A DNA stretch of 64,000 nt from Aurelia coerulea (lineage: Eukaryota; Cnidaria; Scyphozoa; Semaeostomeae; Ulmaridae). Below the pieces are notes generated by a model, which worked only from the letters and a program-made list of their open reading frames with translations, was not told the DNA's origin and made no database searches. A program made the translations under genes and the position numbers. Below are positions 1 through 12,129 of this stretch, in pieces; within the stretch, counting starts at the first letter, position 1, and every line of letters begins with the position of its first letter. The stretch is from NCBI GenBank assembly GCA_039566865.1, contig CM076954.1:14718001-14782000 (forward strand). Direction: 5' to 3'.

Positions 1-86
1 AAACCGCTTTTGCATCTTTCTTCCCTCCAGCTTCCGTATCAAGTTCCTTTCCTTCCATTCTAAACCTTCCTTGTTTCGCTTTTTAG

Positions 87-779
87 GTGAAAATACCGGC
101 TGTGAAGATCGTTGTATTTGGTTCTGGAGGAGTTGGAAAGACATCTCTCGTCCGGAGATATTTGTACAACGGATTCCAAGAAACCTACCAACCAACAATA
201 GAAGACGATCATAGAAAAGTGATACCGCATAAAGGCAACCTGTGTGACGTAACGATATTGGATACAACAGGTACACATCAATTTCCAGCAATGCGACGAC
301 TGGCGATAAAGAACGGCGATGGATTTATCGTCGTTTACGCGATAGACGATAAGTTATCGCTTGAAGAAGCGAAAAGACTGCGCGATGAGATCGCCGAGGT
401 AAAAGAGAACAAAGAAGTGCCAATTGTACTGTTAGGGAACAAAAGTGACAAGAGCCCCGTCGGAAAAAGACGGTTAGACTTAGATGCGGGACAAAGTGTA
501 GTTGATGAGTGGAATGACGGGTCAGTGCACATGGAGACGTCCGCAAAATTGAATCATAACGTAGTGAACGCTTTCAACACGGTTCTAGATCTCGTGGACA
601 TGCAACCGGCGTATGAAGAGGTTACAGACTGTGATGTGTCACCTAAGCAAAGAAGGCCTTCAAGGAAAGATAGCATACGAAGAGGAGCCGTGGGTTTCTG
701 GCGATTTGCAACATTCTGCTTCAAAAGAAGTAAAAAATATCACAAAACGAAACAAGAGCAGAAGAGTACCAGAAGATAA
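87..779 (+). CDS. Ras-family small GTPase, RASD/DIRAS-like, terminal coding exon (5' partial)
   Basis: GTP-binding switch protein of the Ras superfamily. All G motifs are visible: P-loop GSGGVGKTS (G1), PTIED with the effector Thr (G2), DTTG (G3), NKSD (G4) and ETSAK (G5). The stretch FPAMRRLAI after G3 and IEDDHRK in the effector region recall RASD/Rhes; DTTGTHQFPAM recalls DIRAS, so I do not choose between them. The exon must begin at 87: the in-frame triplet before it is TAG, which is the AG of a strong acceptor with a long pyrimidine tract. The first residues (VKIPAVKIVVFG) therefore continue from an exon upstream of the window. The 230 codons end in a basic tail (about residues 187-230, many Lys/Arg) without a CAAX box, so the usual prenyl anchor is absent. 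Possible poly(A) signals AATAAA lie at 1717 and 2478. Confidence 0.85.
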   Translation: MKIPAVKIVVFGSGGVGKTSLVRRYLYNGFQETYQPTIEDDHRKVIPHKGNLCDVTILDTTGTHQFPAMRRLAIKNGDGFIVVYAIDDKLSLEEAKRLRDEIAEVKENKEVPIVLLGNKSDKSPVGKRRLDLDAGQSVVDEWNDGSVHMETSAKLNHNVVNAFNTVLDLVDMQPAYEEVTDCDVSPKQRRPSRKDSIRRGAVGFWRFATFCFKRSKKYHKTKQEQKSTRR

Positions 780-807
780 CTCGAAGTAATCATTGCAGTA
801 CCAAGTA

Positions 808-937
808 CTCGAAATTCACGAGGAATAGCAAATTGCTGATTCACGAGCAATATCACGTTGCTAATTCACTAGCAATATCACGTTGCTGTTCACCAGGAAT
901 ATCACGTTAAGATTCCACAAGGAATAGCACGTTGCTG
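808..937 (+). repeat. Degenerate tandem repeat in the GTPase 3' UTR
   Basis: About five imperfect copies of a 25-27-bp unit built on ATTCACNAGNAATANCACGT followed by TGCTG, directly after the GTPase stop codon. Likely within the 3' UTR. It has no coding potential. Confidence 0.7.
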
Positions 938-2157
938 CGCTTTAATGCCGACTGCACGATTGCATGTCGACTTCACTAACAATTTAACAAGATTAGCAGC
1001 TCAGATGTGCATCAAAGTACCTGCACGATTTCACTATCCACAATACAGTTGGGGACAACACAAGCATACCCAGTATACAACTGTGGGTACCCGTGTAAAT
1101 GAGCTACTCACGACAAGAACATCAAATAATGTCCTCTAACGTTGATCTTGTATACAGTAGACATTGCATGGAAATAATGGGACTATGGTTATTATTCAAA
1201 TATGGAAAAATATTGTCTCCTGGTACCAGATCAAGTATATAACATTGTTGGACTTACTTACGTTAAAACGAGAAGAGGACTTTAGAGTCTTGAAAATATG
1301 TGACGTCTTCAAGATGAGCAACAGCTACACAGATGCAGATTTAAAAGTTTTATTATCATTTGACTCAACAAAAAGCAACGAAATTTTGTCATCAGTTTCG
1401 AGAAACAGCCTTTCACCATCTAAATGACGTTTAAACAAGGTAGAATTTTGCATCGTCATTTACAAAACGTTTGCTTTCAAAAAACATTCTGCCTGACAGG
1501 TGACTTCAGAATTTCGCATTTTCAGCGAGTCATCAGGATCGTTTCGACCAAAATGGGAAGTGAAAGTTACACAAAAAAAACCACCAAAATGATAAGAGGT
1601 TTTTCATGAAAAAATACATCTGCGTAGTTATGTTGCAAACAAAGCCCTTCAATGGTGTTGCAGGAAGTGTCAAGATAGTTTCGAATATATACGTTATTTT
1701 ATCAGTTATTTTCTGAAATAAAACACAAACAATGCGATGCATACTTAGAGTATCAACAGTTTCTAATACGTCAAAGCCTTTCTATGATGTCTGAAAACAG
1801 TTTTGGTTGCAGTTGCTTTACCTCATATTAAAAATTGAAATCTTTTCACGAGTTCCTTGCCAAGTAAACTAGAACACCTGTGCTCTTGTTATTGCAATGT
1901 AGGACGTCTTTCTCTGCCAGCTGGCTGTGCCGAGATAATGACCTACTTAGCAATATAAGATAAGACATCATGCAAGATAACACCAAAAATTGACGGTAAC
2001 AGCCAGCAGGACTGGCTGGGACCAACCTTTCATACGAATTATTTGCAATACGAACAAAAATTGGACCTTTTCCCTGTATTATTAACCCACTGACGCTAGC
2101 TGATCAACGTAAAAGGAATTCACGAGATTGCACAGAGTATTCAGAACATAAATATAA

Positions 2158-2232
2158 ATGCAGTATACCAGCAGCAAATTGTTTGGTGTCCCACAAGGAT
2201 ATCTGCTGGGCCTCTTTCTTTTGAAGAATTCT
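2158..2232 (+). pseudogene. LINE reverse-transcriptase scrap
   Basis: A short stretch reads FGVPQGYLLGL, a decayed form of the non-LTR retrotransposon motif [13 protein letters not shown]. The reading then fails. It is too short to place in a clade. Confidence 0.5.
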
Positions 2233-3463
2233 CACAACATGAACTTTTTGTTTAATGGCACAAGCACGATTTGGAGATGTAAAAATATTCACTTTCGACA
2301 AAGGGCTTTACAAGTCTCTGCTGTTTGCCACGGCTGTTTACTTTATTCTTCATAAACAAATTCTGAGATTGGACGTATCAAATATTTCTAGGCTTGTCAG
2401 AGAATACAATTTAAAAGTATGTTCTTTCATTTTAATATCTTGTATGCATACTATACTATTACTTAGTAAAGGATAGAAATAAAGGTTGCAAAAATTATAT
2501 AATAAACCACAGACTAAACATTTATGATTCGTTGACGTATTATTCAAATTGCTAACAGCATCCAATATTTAAACATTAAAGACTGTTTCAATTTAGATGT
2601 CACTTGAGATTTGCGAAAATGCAAAATTGGTCATGCCAAACTCTTCATTCGTTTTTATTAGCAGGCATCATCACGTGACATCTAATTTGAGACAGACTAC
2701 AAATTGTAAATTGCACAAAGTATTGTATATCAAATAATATTTATGTACAGTAGAATATTTAATGTTATGAAAGGTGTCAAAGTAATTGTTGGAAATATTC
2801 AACTTTAGCAATGTACAGTTGCTGTATAACAGATAATGAAATGAAATCACTGTCTTGAAAACATGAGTTTCTCCTTCTTTTATGTTCTTGTCACTTACAG
2901 TCTGTCTCTTTGCAGGTTTTTCCATGTAACATCTAATGGACCTTTTAGCTATTCTACAAAAGGATCTGGATCGAGCGATATTTTTTACATTTTTATACGA
3001 AAGGCATAATTAAGTGTCGTTAGAGCTTTCATCGCTATAGTGCACATTCAAAAATTCTTCAAAGTACATAAGAAAATCAAAGTGTTGGCAGGAAACCGTA
3101 ATTTCACCAAAATCGAAGAACCAAGGTTGCGACGATAATCATTTTAAATTTCATTTCAAAGTCCAGAGAGCAGAGACAGAGACAAATTCAGTTTGACATT
3201 TCCATAAGATGTTGAGTTGACATTATTCGACGGATCCAGTGATAAAAAATTAATTAATTGTAAGACTAAGCCATGTTTTTGTTTTACGTTTCGAAGCAAA
3301 CGCTGTGCTTCATCTTCAGAATACAGATTTTCAAAAGCACGAGGCTATATTTATATGCATAGAGACAAAGAAAATCGTTTGATTCAAATTCTTTTTAGAA
3401 CAGCTAAACGGTCTATTTGAGACAGACTTCAAAGTACTCTGGTATTATCCAAAAAATTACCTA

Positions 3464-4090
3464 CAGGGTGCCCCAGAACAATTATTCACATTTGATTAAA
3501 TATTAAACAGTACAGTCTCCTGGCAAGATAACCTTGTTCCTAAGATTTTCAATTAATCTTTGATAGCAGAATCTTGTGAATCCGCAAAGAATTCACGGAA
3601 TTACAATCTTTTGAAGTTCAAGTTGGTGCGAAAGCTGAAACCAGACGCCCCTAACCGACTTGTCTTTCAAAAATAGTTCCAAAATTGAGGTAAAAGAAGA
3701 CTCTCCAATGTTTTACCTCTTGCTGATATCAGAGCAAACAAAATAGGATTTCAAAAGTAATTTAATTCTTGCAACCGATATCCAAACATATGGAATGAAA
3801 ACTTAATCGATGAGAGATGGGGCTATTCCAAATTGTGCTCAACAGGATTGCTGCAAGCATACATTAACCTTTGATTCAATGTGAGAGAAAGCTAGTTTAT
3901 CGAAAAAATTTTCAAATTCCATTTTATTTGCTTTGAATAAACGAGATTCTACTTTCACAAAATATGCAATTTAGGGGCGTCTGGTTTCAGCTTTCACACA
4001 AGCTCAAACTTAAAAAGTTCGTAACTCCCTGGATATTTAGCCGATTTGCTAGCTTCTGTTATCTAAAATTAATTTCAAATTTCTTCCGAT
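3464..4090. mobile_element. Mariner-like palindromic MITE (family E)
   Basis: Starts with TA then CAGGGTGCCCC, a mariner-like terminus. The subterminal stretch CACATTTGATTAAATATTAA is shared in inverted form with the right end of the element finishing at 63353. Inside, the two arms repeat each other in inverse orientation (CAGACGCCCCTAA near 3640-3655 against TTAGGGGCGTCTG near 3972-3984). The right end is not clean, so its limit is approximate. Confidence 0.6.
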
Positions 4091-5543
4091 GGAATGGCTT
4101 GACAGAAACTTTAGATACTTGTCTATAATTCTACCGTTGGACTTTTCAGAAGTTTTGAATATTCTTCAAAATTACAGCGTATTTTACCTTGCAATTCATT
4201 TGAGAATGTGACATCATCAAATTTCTGAATCATAAACCAAAAGAGTGACAGACTTGATGCCATATTATTGTAGGCATCCATAAACTATTGTTCTCTTCGA
4301 AATTATTTCATGTTGCGTCAAACAGTTTAGAAATTGCAATGGTTTTAAGTTTTTTGAAAATTTCTTTTCTTGAATTCTTGAAAAAGAAGAAAAACACTCT
4401 AATTCTGAAAATATTGAAGATTTCAGAAAAGTCCAATGGTAGAAGGGAAATAGCTCAAGTTTCTTTGAAGTGATTCATTTCAAAGAAATAGGTCACTGAA
4501 TTTTACACCAACCTTTTTAAAGACTTGGAACCTACGTTACCCTGGAAAATTTTTATGGCCATTTGATACCTGATTTCTCAATGGTCCAAATTTCTTTAAA
4601 ATATGCTGTTTCACTTGCATCGGACGCATGTGAATATACCAATTTAAAAGTTTCCAGGATCAATGCCCTCGTACACTGATGATTCGGTCCTACTGAATTA
4701 TGTTTCACCCAAAGCACTTTAAAGTTTATACATTTATTCATTTTTCTTCTGTCTGTCTGTTTATCTGACAATTTTACATTTTCAGTTTAAGAAACCACCT
4801 CTGAGGGGACCATAATGGTAAATAAGGTTAATTCAACCTTTTGATGTCATCCTTGCCATTAAAATTAGGGGGTGTTTTCAAATGTATCTATTACTGTAAT
4901 TTATCTATTTTTAGCTTTTAAAACATTGTAAATATTTAAGTTTTAGTCGGAAATGTAAACATACATACTGTACATGGACCAACCAATTAAAAAAATACTG
5001 AAAAACAGATAAAAACAGTATGGTAACAAAAACAGACCTTTGCAAATAGTGTTCAGTATGGGACAAAGGCTGCAAGTTTCATGAGATTGGATGGTGAACA
5101 AAGGAGCTATTCAAACATTAAATGCTGACTGTTGAAAAAGTTTGTGCACTTTCATCACTAATGCATGCAAGAAGAGTATACAATTCTCAAACAGAGGCAA
5201 CACTGGCTGCTTCCTTTGAAATTGTAGGTTGAAAATGTTCTGTCTCTAGAAAGGTCCATTGAATATAAACTTAGCAAAAAAGCATCTCCTAATTAAAAAA
5301 ATTCAACTGATTCCAATCGAAATTATAGAATACAAAATACAAAATACAAAATACAAAGCCCTTTTGTAGTTATTTACTGTACCTACTGTACATGGTTATC
5401 CAAAACAACATCTGCACAGCAGATTGATTTTAACTTCAAATATTTTGTACACCCTTGTCACCCACAGTTTTTAAATATATGAAACAATGTCAATAAAGTA
5501 CTTCTAAAGTTGTTAATCAACAAACCTATAAAGCTTGATGAAT

Positions 5544-5587
5544 TTAATACTCTGTATAAGCTGGCGGTGGTGATCTTGGTCTTCTAT
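5544..5587 (-). CDS. CARD protein exon 3 (PPxY tail)
   Basis: Short 44-nt terminal exon after acceptor ATTTTTAG; completes a split codon and reads DRRPRSPPPAYTEY then TAA. ATTAAA overlaps the stop on this strand and might serve as a poly(A) signal. Confidence 0.65.
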
Positions 5588-7988
5588 CTAAAAATGAAAT
5601 GTGGGTTCAATTTACTGTGTTGCATTTAAATATGAATCAACTTGGATTCATTATATCTTTATTCTTAAACTTATTCTAAAACCAATTTGGTAAAGAATAT
5701 TAGGATCCTTTTTGCTTCCTTGAACAGGGAGCAAAGAGGAATAAATATTCTGCTGCAGCTCTGTTAAGCCCCCCCCCCCCAAAGGGGGCTTACAGTACAG
5801 GCCTTGCACTATACAACAATTCTCAAGAAATTCTTGAGAATTGTTACAAATTTTCAAGAATTCTGCACATTTTAATAAGAACTCTTGAGCCATAAGAAAA
5901 GCATGGTGTGTATGTATGTACAGTATATGCATTTTTGCCATATAAGAAGTAAAATGTAGCATGAATTCAGGGGAAAATTTACCCACAAGTGTACAACATA
6001 ATACCGGGTGTGTGAGTCAATAAAAACAATCCCCGTTTGAAAGGCCAACCACTTTCAAAAAACTTTCACAGGTTTCAGGTGTCCTACTTGGTGGAAACTT
6101 TTGCAAAAGTAAATATCAACTTTTGAACATACCTTGTTCACAACTTCCAACTGCAGCGATATTCTCTTCCGGGGTTTCAAAAGGTGGCACAACTGGCCCT
6201 CCTGGTCCACCAGGGACAGGAAGCAGCACTTGGTAATCTTCACTTGGAGGTGTATTCTGCCCATTGATTGTCAGTTCTATCATAAAAGAAAGATTTCTTT
6301 GTTGCTGCATGACTATGATAAATAAATTGTATCTTGCAACAAGGACAGATTTTGCAACAAACTAGCATCAGTTGCTTTTGATTCGCACCGGAATTCAAAG
6401 CCACTGACAATTGCAGACAAAGGAAATTCTCTCAGCCAGTAATTCAAAAAGAAGAAAGCCACAGTAGTTTTCTCTGAAACCCAAGTGATATCTCACTCAT
6501 TATGCATTCCAGAAATGTTTAAAAGAGCAAACATAAGCATGTAACAAGAGAGGAAGGCTTTATCTAAACATCTGCCTGGGGTATTTTATTTGTTTGGTTC
6601 AGAGGCAGTTAGGGAGGTAATTCTATTCTTCTTTTTTGGGGTATGATTAAAACACTCAGCTTCTAAAGCAAACAAATAAAATGCCTGGGAGTCCAGTCTG
6701 CCGAGTATGGCACCTTTCAACAAACTCTCATCAGGGGAGAAATTTCTTTTTTCTCTCAGAGGTGATCTCTTTAAGTCAATTAAAAATACTACCTTATATG
6801 GCCTTGAAACAATTCAATATTTTGGTTGAAAGATTTGTGACACTCTTCCACTGTTCATACGTGTTGCTGGCTTTGCTGTGGTCTTCGTTCAAAATTGAAA
6901 CGTTATTTCCTTGATTCATATTCACAAAATTGACCCAAAACTAAAGCTTACTCAACAACCATTCATGATCTACCCCATTGAGGTTCATCTGGTTGTTACT
7001 TACTGCCCAGTCTGCAGAGTATGGCAGTTCTCTATGAGAATTTGCACATATGCAGACCAACAGCAGTGGCGTGCTTCTGTGCAAGGTCTTTGATTCTTTT
7101 GTTTTCAAAGTAGGGAACAAAAAATCTTGTTCAAAATCGGCGTGCACATAAAATTTTTGTGAAAAATCTTGTGCATGCAGTTCATGTAAAGTAAACTTGT
7201 TAATCATTTTCAGTAGTGTTAGTTTTTAGTTCCTGGTGTTGAATGTATGTATTTTGGCTGTGTACCCTTTCAGCATTTTTCCTGAACTGAATGGTATTTA
7301 GGATTAACTGATAATAAATGAAACTGAACTGAACTCTATTGTTTGATTTGAAAAGCCTATTGACAATGTCTGTTGTGCAAGTGCCAAACTCTGTAGACCT
7401 GATTCCACTTTCGAACCAGCATCGGTAGCTAGCTCCCATTTTCTCAGCCCTCAGTTTTCATGCGGTGCCGTATAGCGTATACGGTTTTTCACATCCGGGC
7501 AGGTCATTTGTTTGGCTGTTTTATTGTGATCTAGACATTCTTGAGGACAGTATATATCATTTCTTCTGTGATCTAATGATGGATATACCTAAGTCAATCA
7601 ACCTAAATTTGAAATAATACATTTCTGAGTTGCCAGCCAGCACAGCAGCTGTCAACCTACCCGTGCAATTATCTTTTTTCTTCTGAAACAAATTCAGTAT
7701 TTTCCTAAGAATGAACAGCTGGGTCGTATTCTTTCTAATTGCTTCACACAAATTATCAAATCCATCTGCGCCACGATTTTTTATATGATCCAAAAGTCGT
7801 TCATTCTTTCTTCTTCTTGTCCGTTCTGCTTCGATGTCTTCTTGATCATCAGAATCTAAGACCTGACACGATCTTAGGTATGCAAACAGTTTTTGTGGCT
7901 CAAGATTATCCACCAGAAATGGTCGTAATTCTTTTAAAACTTCTGATTTCCAAGTCAAGTATAATTCTTCCAGTTCTTCGTCGTCCAT
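5544..7988 (-). CDS. BCL10: Bcl10-like CARD adaptor protein with PPxY tail, complete three-exon gene
   Basis: Predicted 171-residue cytosolic adaptor. CDS exons on the minus strand are 7988-7661, 6276-6133 and 5587-5544, with introns in phase 1 at both junctions; total 516 nt including TAA. Residues about 10-105 form a CARD: a helix around VLKELRPFLVDNL, then YLRSCQVLDSDDQEDIEAE, RLLDHIKNRGADGFDNL and AIRKNTTQLFILRKI. The last helix and the LLDHIKNRG segment resemble Bcl10 more than CRADD or Apaf-1, from memory of those families. CARDs assemble signalling filaments by homotypic contact; in animals Bcl10 links CARD-coiled-coil proteins to MALT1 and NF-kB. After the CARD is a Pro/Gly-rich linker (PGGPGGPVVPP) and the C-terminus ends RSPPPAYTEY, with a PPxY motif typical of WW-domain ligands. 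The start ATG has A at -3 and G at +4. Orthology to Bcl10 is inferred; the tail differs from vertebrate Bcl10, which is about 230 residues. Confidence 0.75.
5816..5844. repeat. Small perfect palindrome in the CARD gene intron 2
   Basis: ACAATTCTCAAGAA followed by its reverse complement around one central base. A second short hairpin with C-tract loop (TAAGCCCCC with GGGGGCTTA) lies just before it at 5764-5791. Confidence 0.6.
6133..6276 (-). CDS. CARD protein exon 2 (Pro/Gly linker)
   Basis: 144 nt in phase 1, bounded by acceptor TTTTATGATAG and donor GTATGT. Reads ELTINGQNTPPSEDY and continues through PGGPGGPVVPPFETPEEN to SCEQG. Confidence 0.75.
6338..6690. mobile_element. Partial MULE-like MITE (left part)
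   Basis: Begins AACAAGGACAGATTTTG and follows the left two thirds of the complete element at 31457-32055 (shared CAGACAAAGGAAATTCTCTC, ACATCTGCC, AAACAAATAAA). The right arm is missing. Lies in intron 1 of the CARD gene. Confidence 0.65.
7661..7988 (-). CDS. CARD protein exon 1 (CARD)
   Basis: Encodes residues 1-109 and one base of codon 110. The donor GTAGGT follows codon fragment G at 7661. Reading on past the donor gives a 143-codon open frame that is intronic beyond residue 109. Confidence 0.8.
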
Positions 7989-8112
7989 TTTTGTTTCGTT
8001 TTGTTTTTGATCTCGTTTCGATTCGGAAATGAACGATGAACTGCCCCCTTAAGCTCCTGCGCAGAGCCAAGGTTTCGATAGGTTCTTTGAAAAAAATCTG
8101 TAAGACTTTCAC

Positions 8113-9596
8113 GAGGGGGGCTTTGGGGTTTCACGGGTTGCGGGTAGCCTCACTACATAAGGACCCTCAACTTACGCTCATCTAATTGAAGTGAATTAAT
8201 GTTGTTGTTGTCGCTCCAGTCAAGGGCCTTATGGATGGACTAACTCTTCTCAAAACGGCAAAAAAATTCTCGCCAGGAACAAATTTGTTCCTGGACCAAT
8301 CAGGATGCAAAACTTGCAATAACTTGATGGGATTGGCTGATTCTTCTTCAATTCAAACTTCCCGCCAAAGGCAAACAAACGAATTCGAACAACGCGTTCG
8401 ACTGAACTGCTCCAACGATCAAAATCTCAAAGTAGCGAACGAATTTACGAGATCTTTTGCGTCCCCAAACAACGAAAATGGCACTTATAGGTAGGATTTT
8501 TTTGCTTTAAAGGCAGTCTATCACGTAGCTGATTGGCTGCAACAGAGTCAGCTCAACACAACGGATTTCTTTGTGAATCTGTGTATTTGAAACAAAGAAG
8601 GGCTGATCGTTATCACTTTCTACGGTCGTAGAAAGTCAGGGGATTAGCAGCCATTCAAATGTCCTATTCTTTGTATTGTCACTACCACCCAATCAAATGC
8701 GTGATAGAGTGCCTTTAATAGCTTGAAGAAACATTCATCTAAGTACTGATAGCTTGTTTTGCAGTGTAGCACTTCAGGAAAACCACTTTTTGCGGCGATT
8801 TAGGGCCGGTGGTTTCAAGAAAAAATAGCAGGTGATTTAGGCCATGTCCGTTTCTGGAAGCGTAAGTCCATGAGTCGTAGTTATAGCGTCCATCAGCCTA
8901 TCAATAGCGATAACCTACGAACATATAATCAGCAGAGATGGCGCCAGGGAAGAAATTCTAGGGGGGCAAATACTACCAGAGTGCCGACAGTGAGAATTTT
9001 TTTTATGAACGAGTTCAATTCAAGTTCACTGAGATGACAACGCAGCAAAGAAATCTGGAGGTTTAGGTTATGAAAATGCCGACAGTGCGTAGAAATTGTC
9101 GAAAATTTAAGTGCCGATGGGGGTGCTGAGTGAAATTTTGGGGGGCTCCTGCCCCCCCTAGCACCCCCGCTGGCGCCATCCCTGATAATCAGTCTAAGTT
9201 GCGGGTTCGACCAATTTTAGCCCTCGGGTTTCGGGTTTACGTCTAAATCGTGCGGGTTTTCGGTTTTGAGATGCTCCACGGGTTGCGGGTTTGGCCAATT
9301 TTGATGCTCGGGTTTCGGGATTTCTTTCAAAAATTCCAATGTTTTCGGGTTTTCGAAGTCATAAATTCCCTTTTAGTTAGCTGAGATCGAAAAACCAGCT
9401 TCCGAATGCTTGAAACGATGCACAGAGTGTCACTGAGAACGAAAATGTCGGAAATAGTCGAAGATTATTACCGAAAATTGAAATTTTGCGTTCCGAAGTG
9501 CAATTTCGGGTTTCGAATTTTTTGCTTGCGGGTTTTCGGGTTTTTGCTAATTTTGGTCCGGGTTTGCGGGTTCTAGTACCCCCCAAAGCCCCCCTC
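8113..9596. mobile_element. DNA transposon with GAGGGGGGCTTTGGGG inverted ends
   Basis: The left end GAGGGGGGCTTTGGGG is matched in inverse orientation at the right end (CCCCAAAGCCCCCCTC). The bases TTTCAC flank both sides (8107-8112 and 9597-9602), a likely 6-bp or degenerate longer target duplication. The interior near the right end is a run of imperfect CGGGTTTCGGG and GCGGGTT motifs. No transposase was seen. It lies about 120 bp upstream of the CARD start codon. Confidence 0.65.
8938..9182. mobile_element. Small element with GATGGCGCCAG inverted ends
   Basis: AGATGGCGCCAGGG at the left and CGCTGGCGCCATCCCT at the right are inverted, with G-rich then C-rich subterminal runs. It is nested inside the 8113-9596 element. 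No coding potential. Confidence 0.5.
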
Positions 9597-12129
9597 TTTC
9601 ACTGATAGTACACTCATTTTTTTTATAAGAAACCGCTTATAAGAAACGGTAGGCTCAATTTTTCGAAAGTTAAAAAACGACCCTACCTGAATTGAAAAAG
9701 CTAAGAAACTTTTGTAATTTACAGTTTTAATTTTCCTATCGCACTCAAAATGTTTTGACACGACACTGTACAGTTATAGCAACTGTTTGGACATTATTTT
9801 GAGTATGAATTATGTTATTTATACTTGTTTTGAGATCTTACTAAGTAATTTGGGAGCCCTTTAGAAAAAACAAAATTCTACACTTCTGGCACTAAAAATA
9901 TAAGAAACTGCCTACCAGCCCCGGATCTTAGTTTCTTATAAAAAGTCAGTGTATCTTCACGTTTAATCCAAGAAGAAATCAATTAGATCTGGACAACCCA
10001 AAGTAGAACCTAGAATTCTCCAAAAGCAGTTTTTTCTATTCTGGTGCAAAAAGACGTGGAATGAAATCGCTCCCAATGAAATCCCATTAGATATCAGAAT
10101 GTCTATCTAATGAAAAGTATCCTTCCCGAAGCACGATCCTTAGGAGGATCAGCAAATTTGCAAAATTTTATTTGTAAATAGATGTTTATTTTGTATAGCA
10201 ATAGTTCTTTCCAGCTGATAGGGTTTTTGTGTTTAAATATGATAAAATGAAAATAAAATGAAGCGTCCGATTACCACCGCCGGGGCTCTTCTGCCGCTCT
10301 GCCTGTTGTAACCCTCTATTGGATATTGTTTGGTCAACTTTCCGTGTACCTAGATTTCGACTTTCGATGTTGTTGTTTTTTCTCTCTAATTTTTACACCA
10401 TTTTGCTATGAAGTCACAACGAATCTTATAGAAATTCTCGGCAATTATGGTGGTTCTGCCGCCAAAGGGTAGGTATGACCAGTGGCCCACAAAATGTGTT
10501 ACGCAACTGGATTTTACATCAATCTATGCAGAATTCATTTCTATGATTTGTTTAGAAAATATTAGAGAGTCTCTGGTCGCAAAATATCCAAACTCCACGA
10601 ACTTCAGGGAAAAGTTAGCGGAGGCTTTCAGTCCTGCCATTTTCGAAGTGCCTACGATTTTCCATGTCTCGCATTTTTCTTCCGGAAGCTTGAAAACATT
10701 CAAATTTTCAAACCATGGATGAATCTTTAGGCACTCCCAAGTCAGTTCAAACTAATTCACATTTTGTTGCCTCTCTCATTGGCAGGATGCCCTTTTGGGA
10801 ACATCAAAGTACAGTATTGTCAGTCCCAAAAGGATAACTAGCTCCAGGATGTTCTTCGCCCTCTTAGTTACGGGGCGTGGTTGCTGGGAAGTGTAAAGGA
10901 TGCTATAAACAGGGATTCTTTCGCATCGATACTCTGTTTGTGTTTGCAGTTCAAGTTTGGAAAAGTCGCAAGCAGACACGTCAATTTTCTGGGAGACTTT
11001 AGTTTTCGTTTTTGAGAAGGTCAGTTGTTCGTTAATTATTTGTTTCTTCGGAAAGATGGTAAAACCCAGTTTTTCTACGGTTTGACTCTGATCCCTGACT
11101 TGGGGGCCGACCATGGTCAGTTGTGGCACAAGCTTTTTAGAAGAAACTTGTATCAGGCAGTTAATTCAGCATGATAACTCTTTTCGCATTTTCTTACTGA
11201 AAGTACCGAATAATCGTCCTCTCCACACATTAATTTGTGAAAAATGTTCCAACCCACACTTTTATTCAAACCCCTCCCCCAATTATTACCGCCCCGATTA
11301 TTTATTTAAAAGTTTCTTATCTTGTTACTTCTCATCAGATGAGTACCAGAGTTTCTTCAAATTTTTGCCAGCAATGTTTGTCAGTAATTTTTGCCAGTAC
11401 TTAGTACGTTGAGAACCCACCTTTTTCAAAACAGCCTGTTTAGTTTTCCATTAAAACAGAAATTTCTTATATGAGGGTACAATTTCTCAACGATATCAGC
11501 CCATGAGTAGGGGAAGATAAAATTGTGGGGGGGGGGGGGGGGGGCTGCACAACAAAAAATCAATTTTTCACGGAAATTTTGCCCGACTGCCAATGGCCGA
11601 TTTTTGCAAATTTTTCCAACGTTGGGTCCCCTGGCCCCCCTGTCTACCTACCCCTGTCTTGGAGGGTGCCTATGTATCAGCCTGAGATTTTTAAGAAGTG
11701 GTTCCTGTCAGTGGCGTCGTGGGAGCATGATTTTAGGGGGGGGGGCGAGGGTCAGAATTTTCCGACAGAGAGACATTTTTCCGACAAAAATTAAGCAGGA
11801 ATATAACGTATAAAAAGTGGCAAAATGTCTCAGAACTTTTGTCATATAAAAGTTCCATAATAGCGAAGAATTTTTCAAAGGGACACAGCAGTCCTGTTAA
11901 GAGGCGATTCTTGTTGGAGGTGAGGCTGTTGTCGAGACGTGATTGGTGTTGGAGGTATCCCCTGCCAAAGTGGACAAAAGTCAAAGAACACCATATTGTA
12001 TATCAGCATTGTATGTATATTATGGTGCAACGAGATCTTGTTATTTTCCTTCATTTATACATTCAAACTACATCATGTATTGTGAAATTCAAAAATATAT
12101 ACTGTTGAATGATTCTTAAATATAAATTA

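Larger units (their letters stand above)
780..5543. other. 3' UTR and spacer between the GTPase and CARD genes
   Basis: No gene recognised. Besides the tandem repeat it holds an LINE reverse-transcriptase scrap near 2181-2222, a pair of inverted ends near 2936 and 3418 related to the palindromic element at 52397-53010, a mariner-like MITE from 3464, and a short AAAATAC microsatellite near 5335-5358. The rest is AT-rich sequence in which I see nothing. Confidence 0.5.

Noticed and set aside
87..89. GTG as start codon of the GTPase
   Set aside because: Nuclear metazoan genes do not use GTG this way; the preceding in-frame TAG is the acceptor AG, so this is an exon boundary.
8478..8490. Possible first exon ATGGCACTTATAG followed by GTAGGA
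   Set aside because: Inside the 8113-9596 element; no downstream exon could be joined and no signal peptide or domain results.
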